Shown here piece by piece: positions 55,797 through 64,000 of a DNA stretch of 64,000 bases; within the stretch, counting starts at the first letter, position 1, and every line of letters begins with the position of its first letter. Under the pieces are notes generated by a model that saw nothing but the letters and a program-made list of their open reading frames with translations, ran no database searches and was not told the origin of the DNA. The stretch covers positions 62,001 to 126,000 of the forward strand of contig NZ_BDQM01000009.1 in NCBI RefSeq assembly GCF_002207865.1. Reading direction: 5' to 3'. Origin of the DNA: Colwellia marinimaniae. Its GTDB lineage: Bacteria > Pseudomonadota > Gammaproteobacteria > Enterobacterales > Alteromonadaceae. The position numbers and the translations under genes are program-made.

Positions 55797-56744
55797 ATGA
55801 ATCAATTTTACCCAGAAATATCGCCATTTAATGACTTCTTACTTGATGTCGATGGTCAACATCAAATTTATGTTGAGCAATGTGGTAATCCACAAGGTCA
55901 GCCAGTGCTCTTTATTCATGGCGGACCCGGTGGCGGCTGTTCAACCAATGACAGACGTTTTTTCGATCCTGAGCAGTATCATATAATTTTATTTGACCAA
56001 CGTGGTTGTGGTCGTTCATTACCTCACGGCTGTTTAGATAATAATGAAACTGATTTTTTAGTGGCTGATATAGAAAAAATTCGTCAGCACTTACAAATTA
56101 AACAATGGCATGTATTTGGAGGTTCTTGGGGCTCAACTTTATCCTTAGTTTATGCACAATCTCATCCGGTCAGTGTTAAAAGCTTAGTGCTACGTGGTGT
56201 TTTCTTAGCTCGCGATGTCGATACTAATTGGACCTTCTCAGGGGGCGGTGCTACGCGTATCTTCCCTGATTATTGGCAGGAGTATTTAGCTGTTTTACCG
56301 CAAGGTAAAGCGCAAGCGAATGTTAAAGCGGCATACAAAATGTTAGTGGGCGAAGATAAAGTACTGGCACAAAAAATTGCCACTGCTTGGAGTATATGGG
56401 AAATTCGTTGTTGTACTTTAAAACCAGATCAAGCCTTTGTTGATGCAGCAACCGGTGATAAACATGCTTGGACACTCGCTCGCCATGAGGCGCATTACAT
56501 GGTGAATGATTGCTTCTTGAGTGACAATCAAATCTTAGCGAACTGCGATAAAATACAAGATATTCCAACGGCTATAGTCCATGGTAGGTATGATATTGTT
56601 TGTCCTGTTGATAATGCCTGGTTATTGCACCAAAAGTTGCCTAAATCAACATTGGTTATTAGTGAGGCTTCAGGCCATGCCTCGGTTGAACCTAATACTA
56701 AGCATCATCTTATTGCTGCTACCCAGGCAATGTTATCGCTATAA
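55797..56744 (+). CDS. pip: prolyl aminopeptidase
   Basis: Serine peptidase (S33) that removes N-terminal proline. 315 residues. Oxyanion HGGPGGGCS (about 41-49), DQRGCGRS (about 67-74), nucleophile GGSWGSTL (about 108-115, Ser about 110), Asp in HGRYDIVCP (about 263) and His in SGHASVEP (about 294). The length and motifs fit the Xanthomonas/Serratia PIP type. Single gene; start ATG 55797 behind AGAGAA. Confidence 0.94.
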   Translation: MNQFYPEISPFNDFLLDVDGQHQIYVEQCGNPQGQPVLFIHGGPGGGCSTNDRRFFDPEQYHIILFDQRGCGRSLPHGCLDNNETDFLVADIEKIRQHLQIKQWHVFGGSWGSTLSLVYAQSHPVSVKSLVLRGVFLARDVDTNWTFSGGGATRIFPDYWQEYLAVLPQGKAQANVKAAYKMLVGEDKVLAQKIATAWSIWEIRCCTLKPDQAFVDAATGDKHAWTLARHEAHYMVNDCFLSDNQILANCDKIQDIPTAIVHGRYDIVCPVDNAWLLHQKLPKSTLVISEASGHASVEPNTKHHLIAATQAMLSL

Positions 56745-56930
56745 AGTTATCCGTTTAAAGTGATCACGGTAAAATAGTCATAGTGGCAACAACAGCAGGT
56801 TTTTTACTTGTGTTGCCATCACTATCTCGCTACTTGGGTGAAAGTAACGTAAAATACTGGCATTGATTTATTTACACCTATGCTCGTATTATAAACGCGG
56901 GTAATTGTAGCCATAGACTTAAGGCCAACC

Positions 56931-57251
56931 ATGAAAAAAACATTTGAATTAACCCACCCAAAAGTAAAGCTTGAAAGACGCGTTGATGCGGTAAAGAACG
57001 AGGTTAAAAAATACCTTAAAAGAGAACGCAATAAAACCTTACCAGCCGGCGCTGATTATTGGGACTTTGATTGCCAATTTGGTAATACCAAAGAAGAAGC
57101 AGAGCCAGTGCAATTGTCAGACATTAATAAACGCATTGATCAAACTCAAGTTGACGGTTTAACGTCATTTTATATTGAGATCATAGCAAAAGAAGGTATT
57201 AGAACCTTCACGCCGAGAGACGAAGCTGATATTGATCTTGATGACGAATAG
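56931..57251 (+). CDS. DUF6172 family protein
   Basis: 106 residues, MKKTFELTHPKVKLERRVDA, then KYLKRERNKTLPAGADYWDF and DCQFG; typical of the small DUF6172 family in gammaproteobacteria. Basic first half, acidic end. No known function and no domain of known role. Stands alone with a good terminator after it. Confidence 0.85.
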   Translation: MKKTFELTHPKVKLERRVDAVKNEVKKYLKRERNKTLPAGADYWDFDCQFGNTKEEAEPVQLSDINKRIDQTQVDGLTSFYIEIIAKEGIRTFTPRDEADIDLDDE

Positions 57252-57274
57252 TTAGTCGTATAATATTCATTGAT

Positions 57275-57302
57275 AAAACCGAGCCATGTGCTCGGTTTTT
57301 TT
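57275..57302 (+). terminator. terminator after the DUF6172 gene
   Basis: AAAACCGAGC (57275-57284) pairs perfectly with GCTCGGTTTT (57290-57299), then T. Confidence 0.9.
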
Positions 57303-57833
57303 ATGTCTAAAATTTCTCTGCAGTATGGTTCATTAACTAAAAGTAATTGCTAATCGGTAAACTAGCCTGATGATTAATTGTAAAAATCACCTGGTTTATA
57401 GGCGGGTGCTATTTTTTTGTTGTTCTACTTTATAGCAATGACAGCGTTGTCATTGCTTATTTTCAATGTTATGGTGATTGGCTAGCTAATTTTTTTACCT
57501 TTACTCAGAGAAAACAATAAAAATATAGAGTAAAAACGTAAATTAAGACTAAAGCCGTATAGGCAGAGTGAATTAAAAATTCTAGCATGTTAGTTATGCA
57601 ATTATCTTCAGCGGTAGAATGCCTGAAAATTTTATTGCTGGAAATAGAGAAAATAATACGTTAAAACTAGCTGCAAATAATTAGCTTCAAATAAAGTTAT
57701 AAATAATAGCCAAAGAATATTGCACCTTGCTATAAATAAAAAATATAAAGCACTAATATAAGAAAATTATAAGAAAAAAATTAATAAAACATTTCAAGTT
57801 AATCACCTCAAGTTAAGTCCGAAGGAAGAGAGA
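57303..57833 (+). promoter_or_regulatory. long AT-rich leader of acs with one strong hairpin
   Basis: 531 bases without ORF. A perfect 10-bp hairpin AGCAATGACA-GCGT-TGTCATTGCT lies at 57434-57457. In E. coli acs has a long CRP-controlled regulatory region; no clear CRP site could be read here. Ribosome site GAAGGAAGAGAG precedes the acs ATG. Confidence 0.4.
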
Positions 57834-59780
57834 ATGAAAGAATTAAAATTACGTTATCCAGTATCTGATAAAGCTAAAGCGCATACGCATATTGACGCCG
57901 CTAAATACGATGCCATGTACAAACAATCAATTGAGCAGCCTGATGAATTTTGGGCTGAGCAAGCGAAAGAGTTTATTGATTGGTATCAACCATGGGACAG
58001 CGTAAGTAAAGTCGATTTAAAAAATTCTGAAATTAGCTGGTTCTCGGGCGCTAAACTAAACGTCAGTTACAACTGTATCGATCGGCATTTAGCGACTAAA
58101 GCCAATGATACCGCCATCATTTTTGAAGGTGATGATCCTAATGATGATGCAAAAATTACTTATCAAGAATTACACGACCATGTCTGCCGTTTAGCTAACT
58201 TATTAAAAGAGCGCGGCGTTAAAAAAGGTGACCGTGTTTGTATTTACATGCCGATGATCCCTGAAGTGGGTTATGCCATGTTAGCCTGTGCGCGTATTGG
58301 CGCCATTCATTCCGTTGTTTTTGGTGGTTTCTCTACCGAATCCATTAAAGCGCGTGTCCTTGATGCCGATTGTAAAGTCATTATCACTGCCGATGAAAGC
58401 CTTCGTGGTGGCAAGCGCATTCCATTAAAAGCCAATGTTGATGCTGCGGTTAAAGATTGCCCTAACGTACATTCAGTGATTGTTGTTGCCCGTACTGGCG
58501 GCGATATTGCTTGGAATGAAAAAATTGATATTGACTACGCAGAAGCCGTGGCGAAATTGCCAGCCATATGTGAACCAGAAATTATGGATGCGGAAGATCC
58601 ATTATTTATTCTTTATACCTCAGGTTCAACCGGTACACCAAAAGGTGTAGTACATACTTGTGGTGGTTACATCCTTTATGCAGCCATGACCCATAAATAT
58701 GTCTTCGATTACCAAGAAGGCGAAATTTATTGGTGTACCGCCGATGCAGGTTGGATCACTGGTCACTCCTATATCTTCTATGGCCCGTTAGCAAACGGCG
58801 CGACCACTTTAGTCTTTGAAGGTGTGCCAACCTATCCTGATGCGGGTCGTTTCTGGCAAGTATGTGAAAAACATAAAGTGAATATATTCTACACCGCGCC
58901 AACGGCTATTCGCGCACTAATGAGTGTTGGTGATGACTTAGTTAATCAAGCTGATTTATCGTCATTACGTTTATTAGGTACAGTTGGCGAGCCAATTAAC
59001 CCTGAAGCATGGCATTGGTATTATGAAATTGTTGGTAAGAGCAACTGCCCCGTTGTGGATACGTGGTGGCAAACCGAAACTGGCGGCATCATGCTCACTT
59101 CATTGCCGGGTGCTGTTGATATGAAACCAGGTTGTGCGGGGAAGCCATTCTTTGGCGTACAACCGGCCTTATTTGATAAAGAGGGCAATACCCTGGAAGG
59201 TGAAAACGCAGGTCTGTTAGTGATGACAGCGAGTTGGCCGGGACAATTACGTACCGTTTACGGCGATCATAAGCGTTTTTATCAAACCTATTTAAGCCAA
59301 TATCCAGGTAACTACTTTACGGGTGATGGCGCGAAACGTGATGAAGATGGTTTTTATTGGATCACCGGCCGTGTTGATGATGTCTTAAACGTATCAGGTC
59401 ATAGACTAGGTACTGCTGAAATTGAAAGTGCGCTAGTACTGCATCCAGCAGTAGCCGAAGCTGCGGTTGTTGGTTATCCTCATGAAATTAAAGGCCAGGG
59501 CGTATATTGTTATGTAACTTTAATGGGTAATGCGACCGAGTCTGACGAATTAAAGGTTGAGCTACGTGAGTTTGTTGCAAAAGAATTAGGCCGTTTTGCT
59601 AAGCCTGATTATGTGCAATGGGCACCGGGTTTACCTAAAACTCGTTCAGGTAAAATTATGCGTCGTATCTTGCGTAAGATTGCTGAAAATGATGTAGATA
59701 GCTTAGGTGATACTTCAACACTGGCAGACCCAAGTGTGGTTGAGAACTTAATCGCTAAGCGTATTATTCACGGTGGCTAA
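57834..59780 (+). CDS. acs: acetyl-CoA synthetase
   Basis: Makes acetyl-CoA from acetate, ATP and CoA; main route for scavenging low acetate. 648 residues, standard length. AMP-binding P-loop [15 protein letters not shown] (about 263-277), WWQTETGG (about 411-418), hinge [19 protein letters not shown] (about 517-535) and the C-terminal [15 protein letters not shown] (about 602-616) with the catalytic, acetylatable Lys. Single gene with a long leader. Followed by a hairpin terminator at 59821. Confidence 0.97.
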   Translation: MKELKLRYPVSDKAKAHTHIDAAKYDAMYKQSIEQPDEFWAEQAKEFIDWYQPWDSVSKVDLKNSEISWFSGAKLNVSYNCIDRHLATKANDTAIIFEGDDPNDDAKITYQELHDHVCRLANLLKERGVKKGDRVCIYMPMIPEVGYAMLACARIGAIHSVVFGGFSTESIKARVLDADCKVIITADESLRGGKRIPLKANVDAAVKDCPNVHSVIVVARTGGDIAWNEKIDIDYAEAVAKLPAICEPEIMDAEDPLFILYTSGSTGTPKGVVHTCGGYILYAAMTHKYVFDYQEGEIYWCTADAGWITGHSYIFYGPLANGATTLVFEGVPTYPDAGRFWQVCEKHKVNIFYTAPTAIRALMSVGDDLVNQADLSSLRLLGTVGEPINPEAWHWYYEIVGKSNCPVVDTWWQTETGGIMLTSLPGAVDMKPGCAGKPFFGVQPALFDKEGNTLEGENAGLLVMTASWPGQLRTVYGDHKRFYQTYLSQYPGNYFTGDGAKRDEDGFYWITGRVDDVLNVSGHRLGTAEIESALVLHPAVAEAAVVGYPHEIKGQGVYCYVTLMGNATESDELKVELREFVAKELGRFAKPDYVQWAPGLPKTRSGKIMRRILRKIAENDVDSLGDTSTLADPSVVENLIAKRIIHGG

Positions 59781-59820
59781 TGGCTAATGGCTAGTAAATA
59801 AGTAATAAGTTATTGAAATA

Positions 59821-59845
59821 AAAAGCGCCGCAAGGCGTTTTTTTA
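59821..59845 (+). terminator. terminator after acs
   Basis: AAAGCGCC-GCAA-GGCGTTT stem (one G-T pair) followed by T. Confidence 0.8.
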
Positions 59846-59864
59846 ACTCTGCAACTCTGCTTTT

Positions 59865-60036
59865 TTAACTCTGCCACCCATAATAACTACAAGTAATAAT
59901 GTCAGGCTCATCATTGTATTTTTGGTTTGATAAAAGACCCATTTATAAAATTAACTCTGCCACCCATAATAACTACAAGTAATAATGTCAGGCTAATCAT
60001 TGTATTTTTGGTTTGATAAAAGACCCATTTATAAAA
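59865..60036 (+). repeat. 86-bp tandem duplication carrying the REP-like motif
   Basis: TTAACTCTGCCACCCA at 59865 and again at 59951; the two 86-bp units differ at one base (CTCATC/CTAATC). Each holds GCCACCCATAATAACT (59873-59888 and 59959-59974), whose inverse lies upstream of the transposase at 61193. A third, short TTAACTCTGC begins at 59843. Confidence 0.95.
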
Positions 60037-60152
60037 TAAATGGCTTGTCGTTAGTCGTGTATTACTGATATTTTTTAAGTCATTGAATTTTAGCTAAGGT
60101 AAACCTGCCACGTTCAGGTAACATAAAATTCATGGCTGATTGATGAAGGGCG

Positions 60153-61133
60153 TTAAGCGCTATTCAAGCAGGCCTTAGCATTGGCTATACCATGAGTGCG
60201 TTGCAGGCCAACATGTTCACTGAATTCACATAAGTGCTCAGCTGTGCCGACGGCGCCTGTGAAGATACTTTCAAAATTAGTGGTGAGTTTTAGCCAACTG
60301 TCTTCATTGATGTGTAATCTTGCAAGAATCTTTTCCGTTTTATGGTTAATTGCACCATGTTTATCAGCGCGAATGATACGGCCTGTTTCATCAACGAGAG
60401 ATAAGTAGTCTTTTAAGTTGAAGCGAATGCCGGTTGGCTTTTCTTGCTGTTCATTGCCAGTAAAAGATAATAATGACGAAGGTTGTTGACCTTTTATCGC
60501 GGCTTTTATACGTAATTGAATACTGGTGAAAGCAGACTGTTCTGGTGTAGGCGCGATACCAGCGCGCACTGGGTTTAAATCAACATAAGCCATGCAAGAC
60601 AATAGGGCACCTTCATCAAGCAGAGCTTGAGATTTAAAGCGTCCCTCCCAAAAATGTCCAGTGCATTGGTCTTCTCGGTTGGCTTGTCGGGCTATAGGCT
60701 CGTTCAATGAACGCATAAACCAGCTAATACTCATTAAACGCTGTTTGTAAATATCAGCAGTACTTTCAACCATAGCCAGTTGAAACTTATCAAGGGCCTG
60801 TTTATTGGTATATTTTTGAGTAAGCAATGTACCCTTGAATAACTGATGCCAACGTTCAAGTACCTCCGCCATTGACCATTTTTTCACTTGCTCTATATCA
60901 ACATGTAATACAAGATGTAAGTGGTTATGCATCACGGCATGAGCACATATATTGATAGAAAATACTTTAGACAATTGAAAAATACGCTTTTCAATCCATG
61001 TACGCCTATGTTCAAAACTAATACCTGTTTCTTTATCGACGCCACACAAAAAGGCCTTTCGTACCGTGCGACTACAAATATGATAATACGGAGTATCTAA
61101 TAAACTGATTTGTTGTGAACGAGGCTTAGGCAT
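60153..61133 (-). CDS. REP-associated tyrosine transposase (Y1/HUH family)
   Basis: 326 residues from the ATG at 61133 (MPKPRSQQISLLDTPYYHI); ATG four codons earlier is possible. HUH metal motif HNHLHL at 69-74, a Tyr candidate in AYVDLNPVRAG (about 194-204), GHFWEGRFKSQALLD (about 167-181) typical of this group. C-terminal about 120 residues extra to the core IS200-like domain. Such genes are single-copy, vertically kept transposase relatives thought to spread REP sequences. It appears intact. Confidence 0.88.
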   Translation of the reverse strand: MPKPRSQQISLLDTPYYHICSRTVRKAFLCGVDKETGISFEHRRTWIEKRIFQLSKVFSINICAHAVMHNHLHLVLHVDIEQVKKWSMAEVLERWHQLFKGTLLTQKYTNKQALDKFQLAMVESTADIYKQRLMSISWFMRSLNEPIARQANREDQCTGHFWEGRFKSQALLDEGALLSCMAYVDLNPVRAGIAPTPEQSAFTSIQLRIKAAIKGQQPSSLLSFTGNEQQEKPTGIRFNLKDYLSLVDETGRIIRADKHGAINHKTEKILARLHINEDSWLKLTTNFESIFTGAVGTAEHLCEFSEHVGLQRTHGIANAKACLNSA

Positions 61134-61380
61134 AACAATCACCAAACTTAATAAGGTAAATTAAGCTTAGTTTATTGAGGTGAATAAGCATAAGTTATTA
61201 TGGGTGGCTTAATAAGAGGAGCCTAATAAGAGGAAGACCGCCAACCCAAGGGATAGCCATTTATTTTACTTTCATTTGTTTTTGTTACCACTCCTTAGCT
61301 ATTTCTCTTGCGTGTATACAATATACATATATAGTGTTTGTCATCTCAATAATTATAATTTCCCATTTATAAGGTTAAGC

Positions 61381-64000
61381 ATGAACTTAAAGCCAACGTT
61401 ACTATCATTGGTTATTACCAGTGCCATTTTATCCGGCTGTAATGCCACTATTGATAAACACGTGACTAAGTTACCAGCAACTTCTACAGAGTTAACAACA
61501 GCACAAGGCTCTTTAATACCAGTGGCAAGTGTGATCCCACATCCATCAGATATGAGTGTGGACGTTACGGCAAGTGGTCGAGTATCAACGTTAAATAGCA
61601 TAGAGGTAGTTAAGGTTGGTAAAAACATTCCTTATACCTATAGCTCAGGTCGGGTAAATAATACCCCAGGTTTTGACTGGTACGTCAGTAAACATTTTGC
61701 CCTAAAAAGTAACAGGCCAGAAGCTCAAGTACTCTTGTATATGGAATTACTGGAAAGTTCTTTTCCACATTACATCGAACTTTTCGGCATGACACCGCCA
61801 GATATGGAAAATAAACGCATGGCAGCCGTTTATGGTTCAAGTAAAAAAGAAACTAAAATATTTGTAACTGACGATAATTTTACCCGAGGCATTAGTGCGG
61901 GTGGCGAAGCGATGTTTTATAACCTTGTTGGTTATAGTTTTCCTAGTGCGCGTGAGCAACATCAACGATATATTGTCGTACATGAGCAAGGTCATGTTTT
62001 TCAAATGTCGTTAATGGACTATCCAGGTTGGTTACCCACTTGGTTTACCGAAGGCACTGCTGATGCCTTAGCACATCATTATTATGATCCAGAGAAAAAA
62101 CAGTTAAAAGTGATGGTGTTTGATCGAGCATCACCCATGGATTATGTCCGCCTAGGTTTAAAACAATATGAGGAATTAAATAGTCCAAGTATTGAGGACA
62201 TGACTAATAACCCGAGTTTGTATCGTGGTATAAACTTTTTCATTGTGCATTTTATGTTAGACCATCCAGACCGATCACATAAATTTAAAGCCTATCGCGA
62301 TGAAATGGCGGCAATGCGTCAATCGGATTATGGTAGTGGTAAAGCGTTATCTCATCAGTTGATGATGGATATTTTTGGCGATTGGGACAAGGTAGAAGCG
62401 CAGTTTGTTGAATATGTTGCCAGCATTGATAAAACATTTAATACCGCTGCTGGGCCTTGGGAACAAGATGGCAATAAATTATGGGTACGGGTATTAAATA
62501 ATAGCTACGAACATGGCTCTCCTCGTATGGATGTCCGCTTAAAACCGGGTGAAAAACCTGTTTATAAATCATTTAAATTTGACCAGCCTTTAGCCGAAAT
62601 GTCGTCATTAATCATTAAACCTGTGCGTGGCAATGATAATCCTACCGTTGCATTAGCGATAGATTATCAGGCTGATCATTTACATCGTGGCCATGTTGGC
62701 ATTGGTTTAGGTTTAAAGATCAGTGATGAAAATCAGCAGAGATTAACAGCGGATAAAAAAGTAGGCACATTTAAGCAAAAATCCTATAAGCCTGATGAAG
62801 ATGAACTGCTGCAAATAAAAATCGTTAAAGGTAATACTATTGTGGTCAATGCGAGCTCATTGGGCGGAGACGATATTCGATACTCTATATCACCGCAGAT
62901 GATTGCTGATTTAGAAGCACAATCGCAACCAAAATTAGGGCTTTCGGTTACCATTAATGCTGACCATTTATCTATTTTACTTAAATCGAAAGCTAGCGAA
63001 TATAAGGTGAATTTTTCCATATCAAATGAGGTGCGCGCTAAGTTACTTGATAGGCATATGGCAATACTGGCTGAAAATGCCGAACATAGACTGACGGCAT
63101 TTTTCGATGATGGCAGAGACCTTAACCCAGTACCTAGAGATTTAACCACTAACCTCGAAGTTAACCCATGGGCAAACCCAGCGGATCGTGCTATCAGTCG
63201 TTTATTTAGAGCAATGTGGCGCTTAGGTGATAAGGTTCCCAATGAGTTATCAGTCATGTATGAATATATGCTTGTTGCCACACCAAAAGACCGTAAAACT
63301 CAATTGACCTCTTTAGCTAAATTGAATGCTGCTAGTGCTAGCTTAGTTGCGGCCATTGTTAATTCAGGCGCTACCAAAGACAAGATTAATCATGCCTTAG
63401 AAGAGCTTTCTGGTTTGCACCTGCGCTTAGAGTGGCGTCAAGAAAAGGCCAATGGTGAGCAAGTCGTTTCTGCAGTATTACGTAACCAAGGTGCTTCAGT
63501 CGCTAAGGTGAACATAGTGCTAAACCAACAAGGCAATAACAGCTTTACTAAAGAGCTATTGCTAGCAAGTGGCGATAAAACCAGGCAAGACTTAACTACC
63601 ACGTTAGCGACTCGCACCAGCAAAAAGGCGATAACAGCTAAGGCAAGCGTGGAGTGGCAGGGGCAGTTAATTGTGCTAACGGTAACTCAAGGTGCACGGG
63701 TATATCCTTGGTCATCCATGGCAATCGTTGAAGAGGCAAAAGTCATTGGCAATGAAGTGTTTATTACCAGTGAATTTAGGGGGCCACATGCAGGAGAAAC
63801 TAAAGGTAAAATAATGGTACAAGCGTACCCTTCAGATATTTTTGAAAACTCATATTATGAAGAAGAAATTACCATAGCACCCTACGAAATTCAGCAGTTT
63901 AGCCATAAGTTCACCCTAAAATCAGGTGTTAAAAGCAAGCCTAATGCGGTAGATGTTACTTTTGAATTGGTCATTGACGGTGAACCCGTGTTGATCAGTG
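61381..64000 (+). CDS. lipoprotein metalloprotease (gluzincin), cut by the window end
   Basis: Open from ATG 61381 to the window end: at least 873 residues, no stop. Lipobox LSGC (Cys about 20) predicts an outer-membrane lipoprotein. HEQGH at 201-205 and Glu 224 in FTEGTADA, 18 residues apart, is the M1/gluzincin arrangement HEXXH-X18-E, so a zinc peptidase is likely. N-terminal part around FDWYVSKHFALKS fits a DUF1570/M1-like fold; the region after about residue 360 looks like beta-sandwich modules. No exact family is recognised. Ribosome site AAGG 7-8 bases before ATG. Confidence 0.8.
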   Translation, partial: MNLKPTLLSLVITSAILSGCNATIDKHVTKLPATSTELTTAQGSLIPVASVIPHPSDMSVDVTASGRVSTLNSIEVVKVGKNIPYTYSSGRVNNTPGFDWYVSKHFALKSNRPEAQVLLYMELLESSFPHYIELFGMTPPDMENKRMAAVYGSSKKETKIFVTDDNFTRGISAGGEAMFYNLVGYSFPSAREQHQRYIVVHEQGHVFQMSLMDYPGWLPTWFTEGTADALAHHYYDPEKKQLKVMVFDRASPMDYVRLGLKQYEELNSPSIEDMTNNPSLYRGINFFIVHFMLDHPDRSHKFKAYRDEMAAMRQSDYGSGKALSHQLMMDIFGDWDKVEAQFVEYVASIDKTFNTAAGPWEQDGNKLWVRVLNNSYEHGSPRMDVRLKPGEKPVYKSFKFDQPLAEMSSLIIKPVRGNDNPTVALAIDYQADHLHRGHVGIGLGLKISDENQQRLTADKKVGTFKQKSYKPDEDELLQIKIVKGNTIVVNASSLGGDDIRYSISPQMIADLEAQSQPKLGLSVTINADHLSILLKSKASEYKVNFSISNEVRAKLLDRHMAILAENAEHRLTAFFDDGRDLNPVPRDLTTNLEVNPWANPADRAISRLFRAMWRLGDKVPNELSVMYEYMLVATPKDRKTQLTSLAKLNAASASLVAAIVNSGATKDKINHALEELSGLHLRLEWRQEKANGEQVVSAVLRNQGASVAKVNIVLNQQGNNSFTKELLLASGDKTRQDLTTTLATRTSKKAITAKASVEWQGQLIVLTVTQGARVYPWSSMAIVEEAKVIGNEVFITSEFRGPHAGETKGKIMVQAYPSDIFENSYYEEEITIAPYEIQQFSHKFTLKSGVKSKPNAVDVTFELVIDGEPVLIS

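Larger units (their letters stand above)
59843..61208. mobile_element. REP-associated transposase unit
   Basis: The minus-strand HUH transposase gene is bracketed by the 16-bp motif GCCACCCATAATAACT: twice in direct order on the 3' side and once inverted on the 5' side (61193-61208). This is the layout of RAYT genes with their cognate REP sequences. The exact ends are not certain. Confidence 0.65.

Noticed and set aside
62784-63281. 165-residue minus-strand ORF
   Set aside because: Antisense to the well-supported lipoprotein protease; Ser-rich shadow composition.

Overview
The window looks like a chromosomal piece of a cold-adapted marine gammaproteobacterium of the Alteromonadales, most likely Colwellia or a close relative. 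This rests on the AT-rich base composition, gammaproteobacterial housekeeping gene order, many small terminal-inverted-repeat elements of the kind common in that order, and protein content (TonB receptor with DUF4856/imelysin partners, permease-M1 peptidase fusion, DUF2237, DUF6172). The species call is inference; no rRNA or tRNA gene was found.

Layout. 0-5 kb: transaldolase, divergent from yaaA and a TIGR03546-TIGR03545 membrane pair. 5-14.6 kb: srmB, fldB, dsbC, recJ, fetB, prfB (programmed frameshift) and lysS. This is the E. coli fldB-xerD-dsbC-recJ-prfB-lysS block, but xerD is missing and fetB has been inserted. 15-27 kb: an ABC ATPase with a giant permease-aminopeptidase, a sodium-coupled transporter, a pseudouridine synthase, an M16 protease and gshA. 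27-28 kb: a gene-free array of 110-bp repeats with a palindrome in each unit. 29-44.4 kb: the corB-ypjD-ffh / rpsP-rimM-trmD-rplS translation and secretion block, split between ffh and rpsP by about 9 kb holding an apparently Fur-controlled iron-uptake operon (DUF4856 lipoprotein, imelysin lipoprotein, TonB-dependent receptor), a sterol-desaturase-like enzyme and a GGDEF/EAL protein. 44.5-49 kb: dienelactone hydrolase, arfA, an IS110-family element inserted in one of two tandem 304-bp repeats, and hemF. 49-55.3 kb: a haem-binding hybrid histidine kinase, then a decaying region with three gene remnants around an esterase and an SRAP gene. 55.3-64 kb: DUF2237, prolyl aminopeptidase, DUF6172, acetyl-CoA synthetase, a REP-associated transposase with its own repeats, and a large lipoprotein metalloprotease cut by the window end.

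The strongest themes outside ordinary genes are: (1) duplicated gene tails (prfB three times, ffh twice as a diverged copy, the junction of two convergent genes twice); (2) several families of small mobile repeats, including elements close to both ends of srmB; (3) an IS110 element whose exact ends can be read because an uninterrupted copy of its target lies next to it; (4) the structured 110-bp array at 27.4-27.9 kb, which I cannot explain. I found no CRISPR array, prophage or clear defence system.
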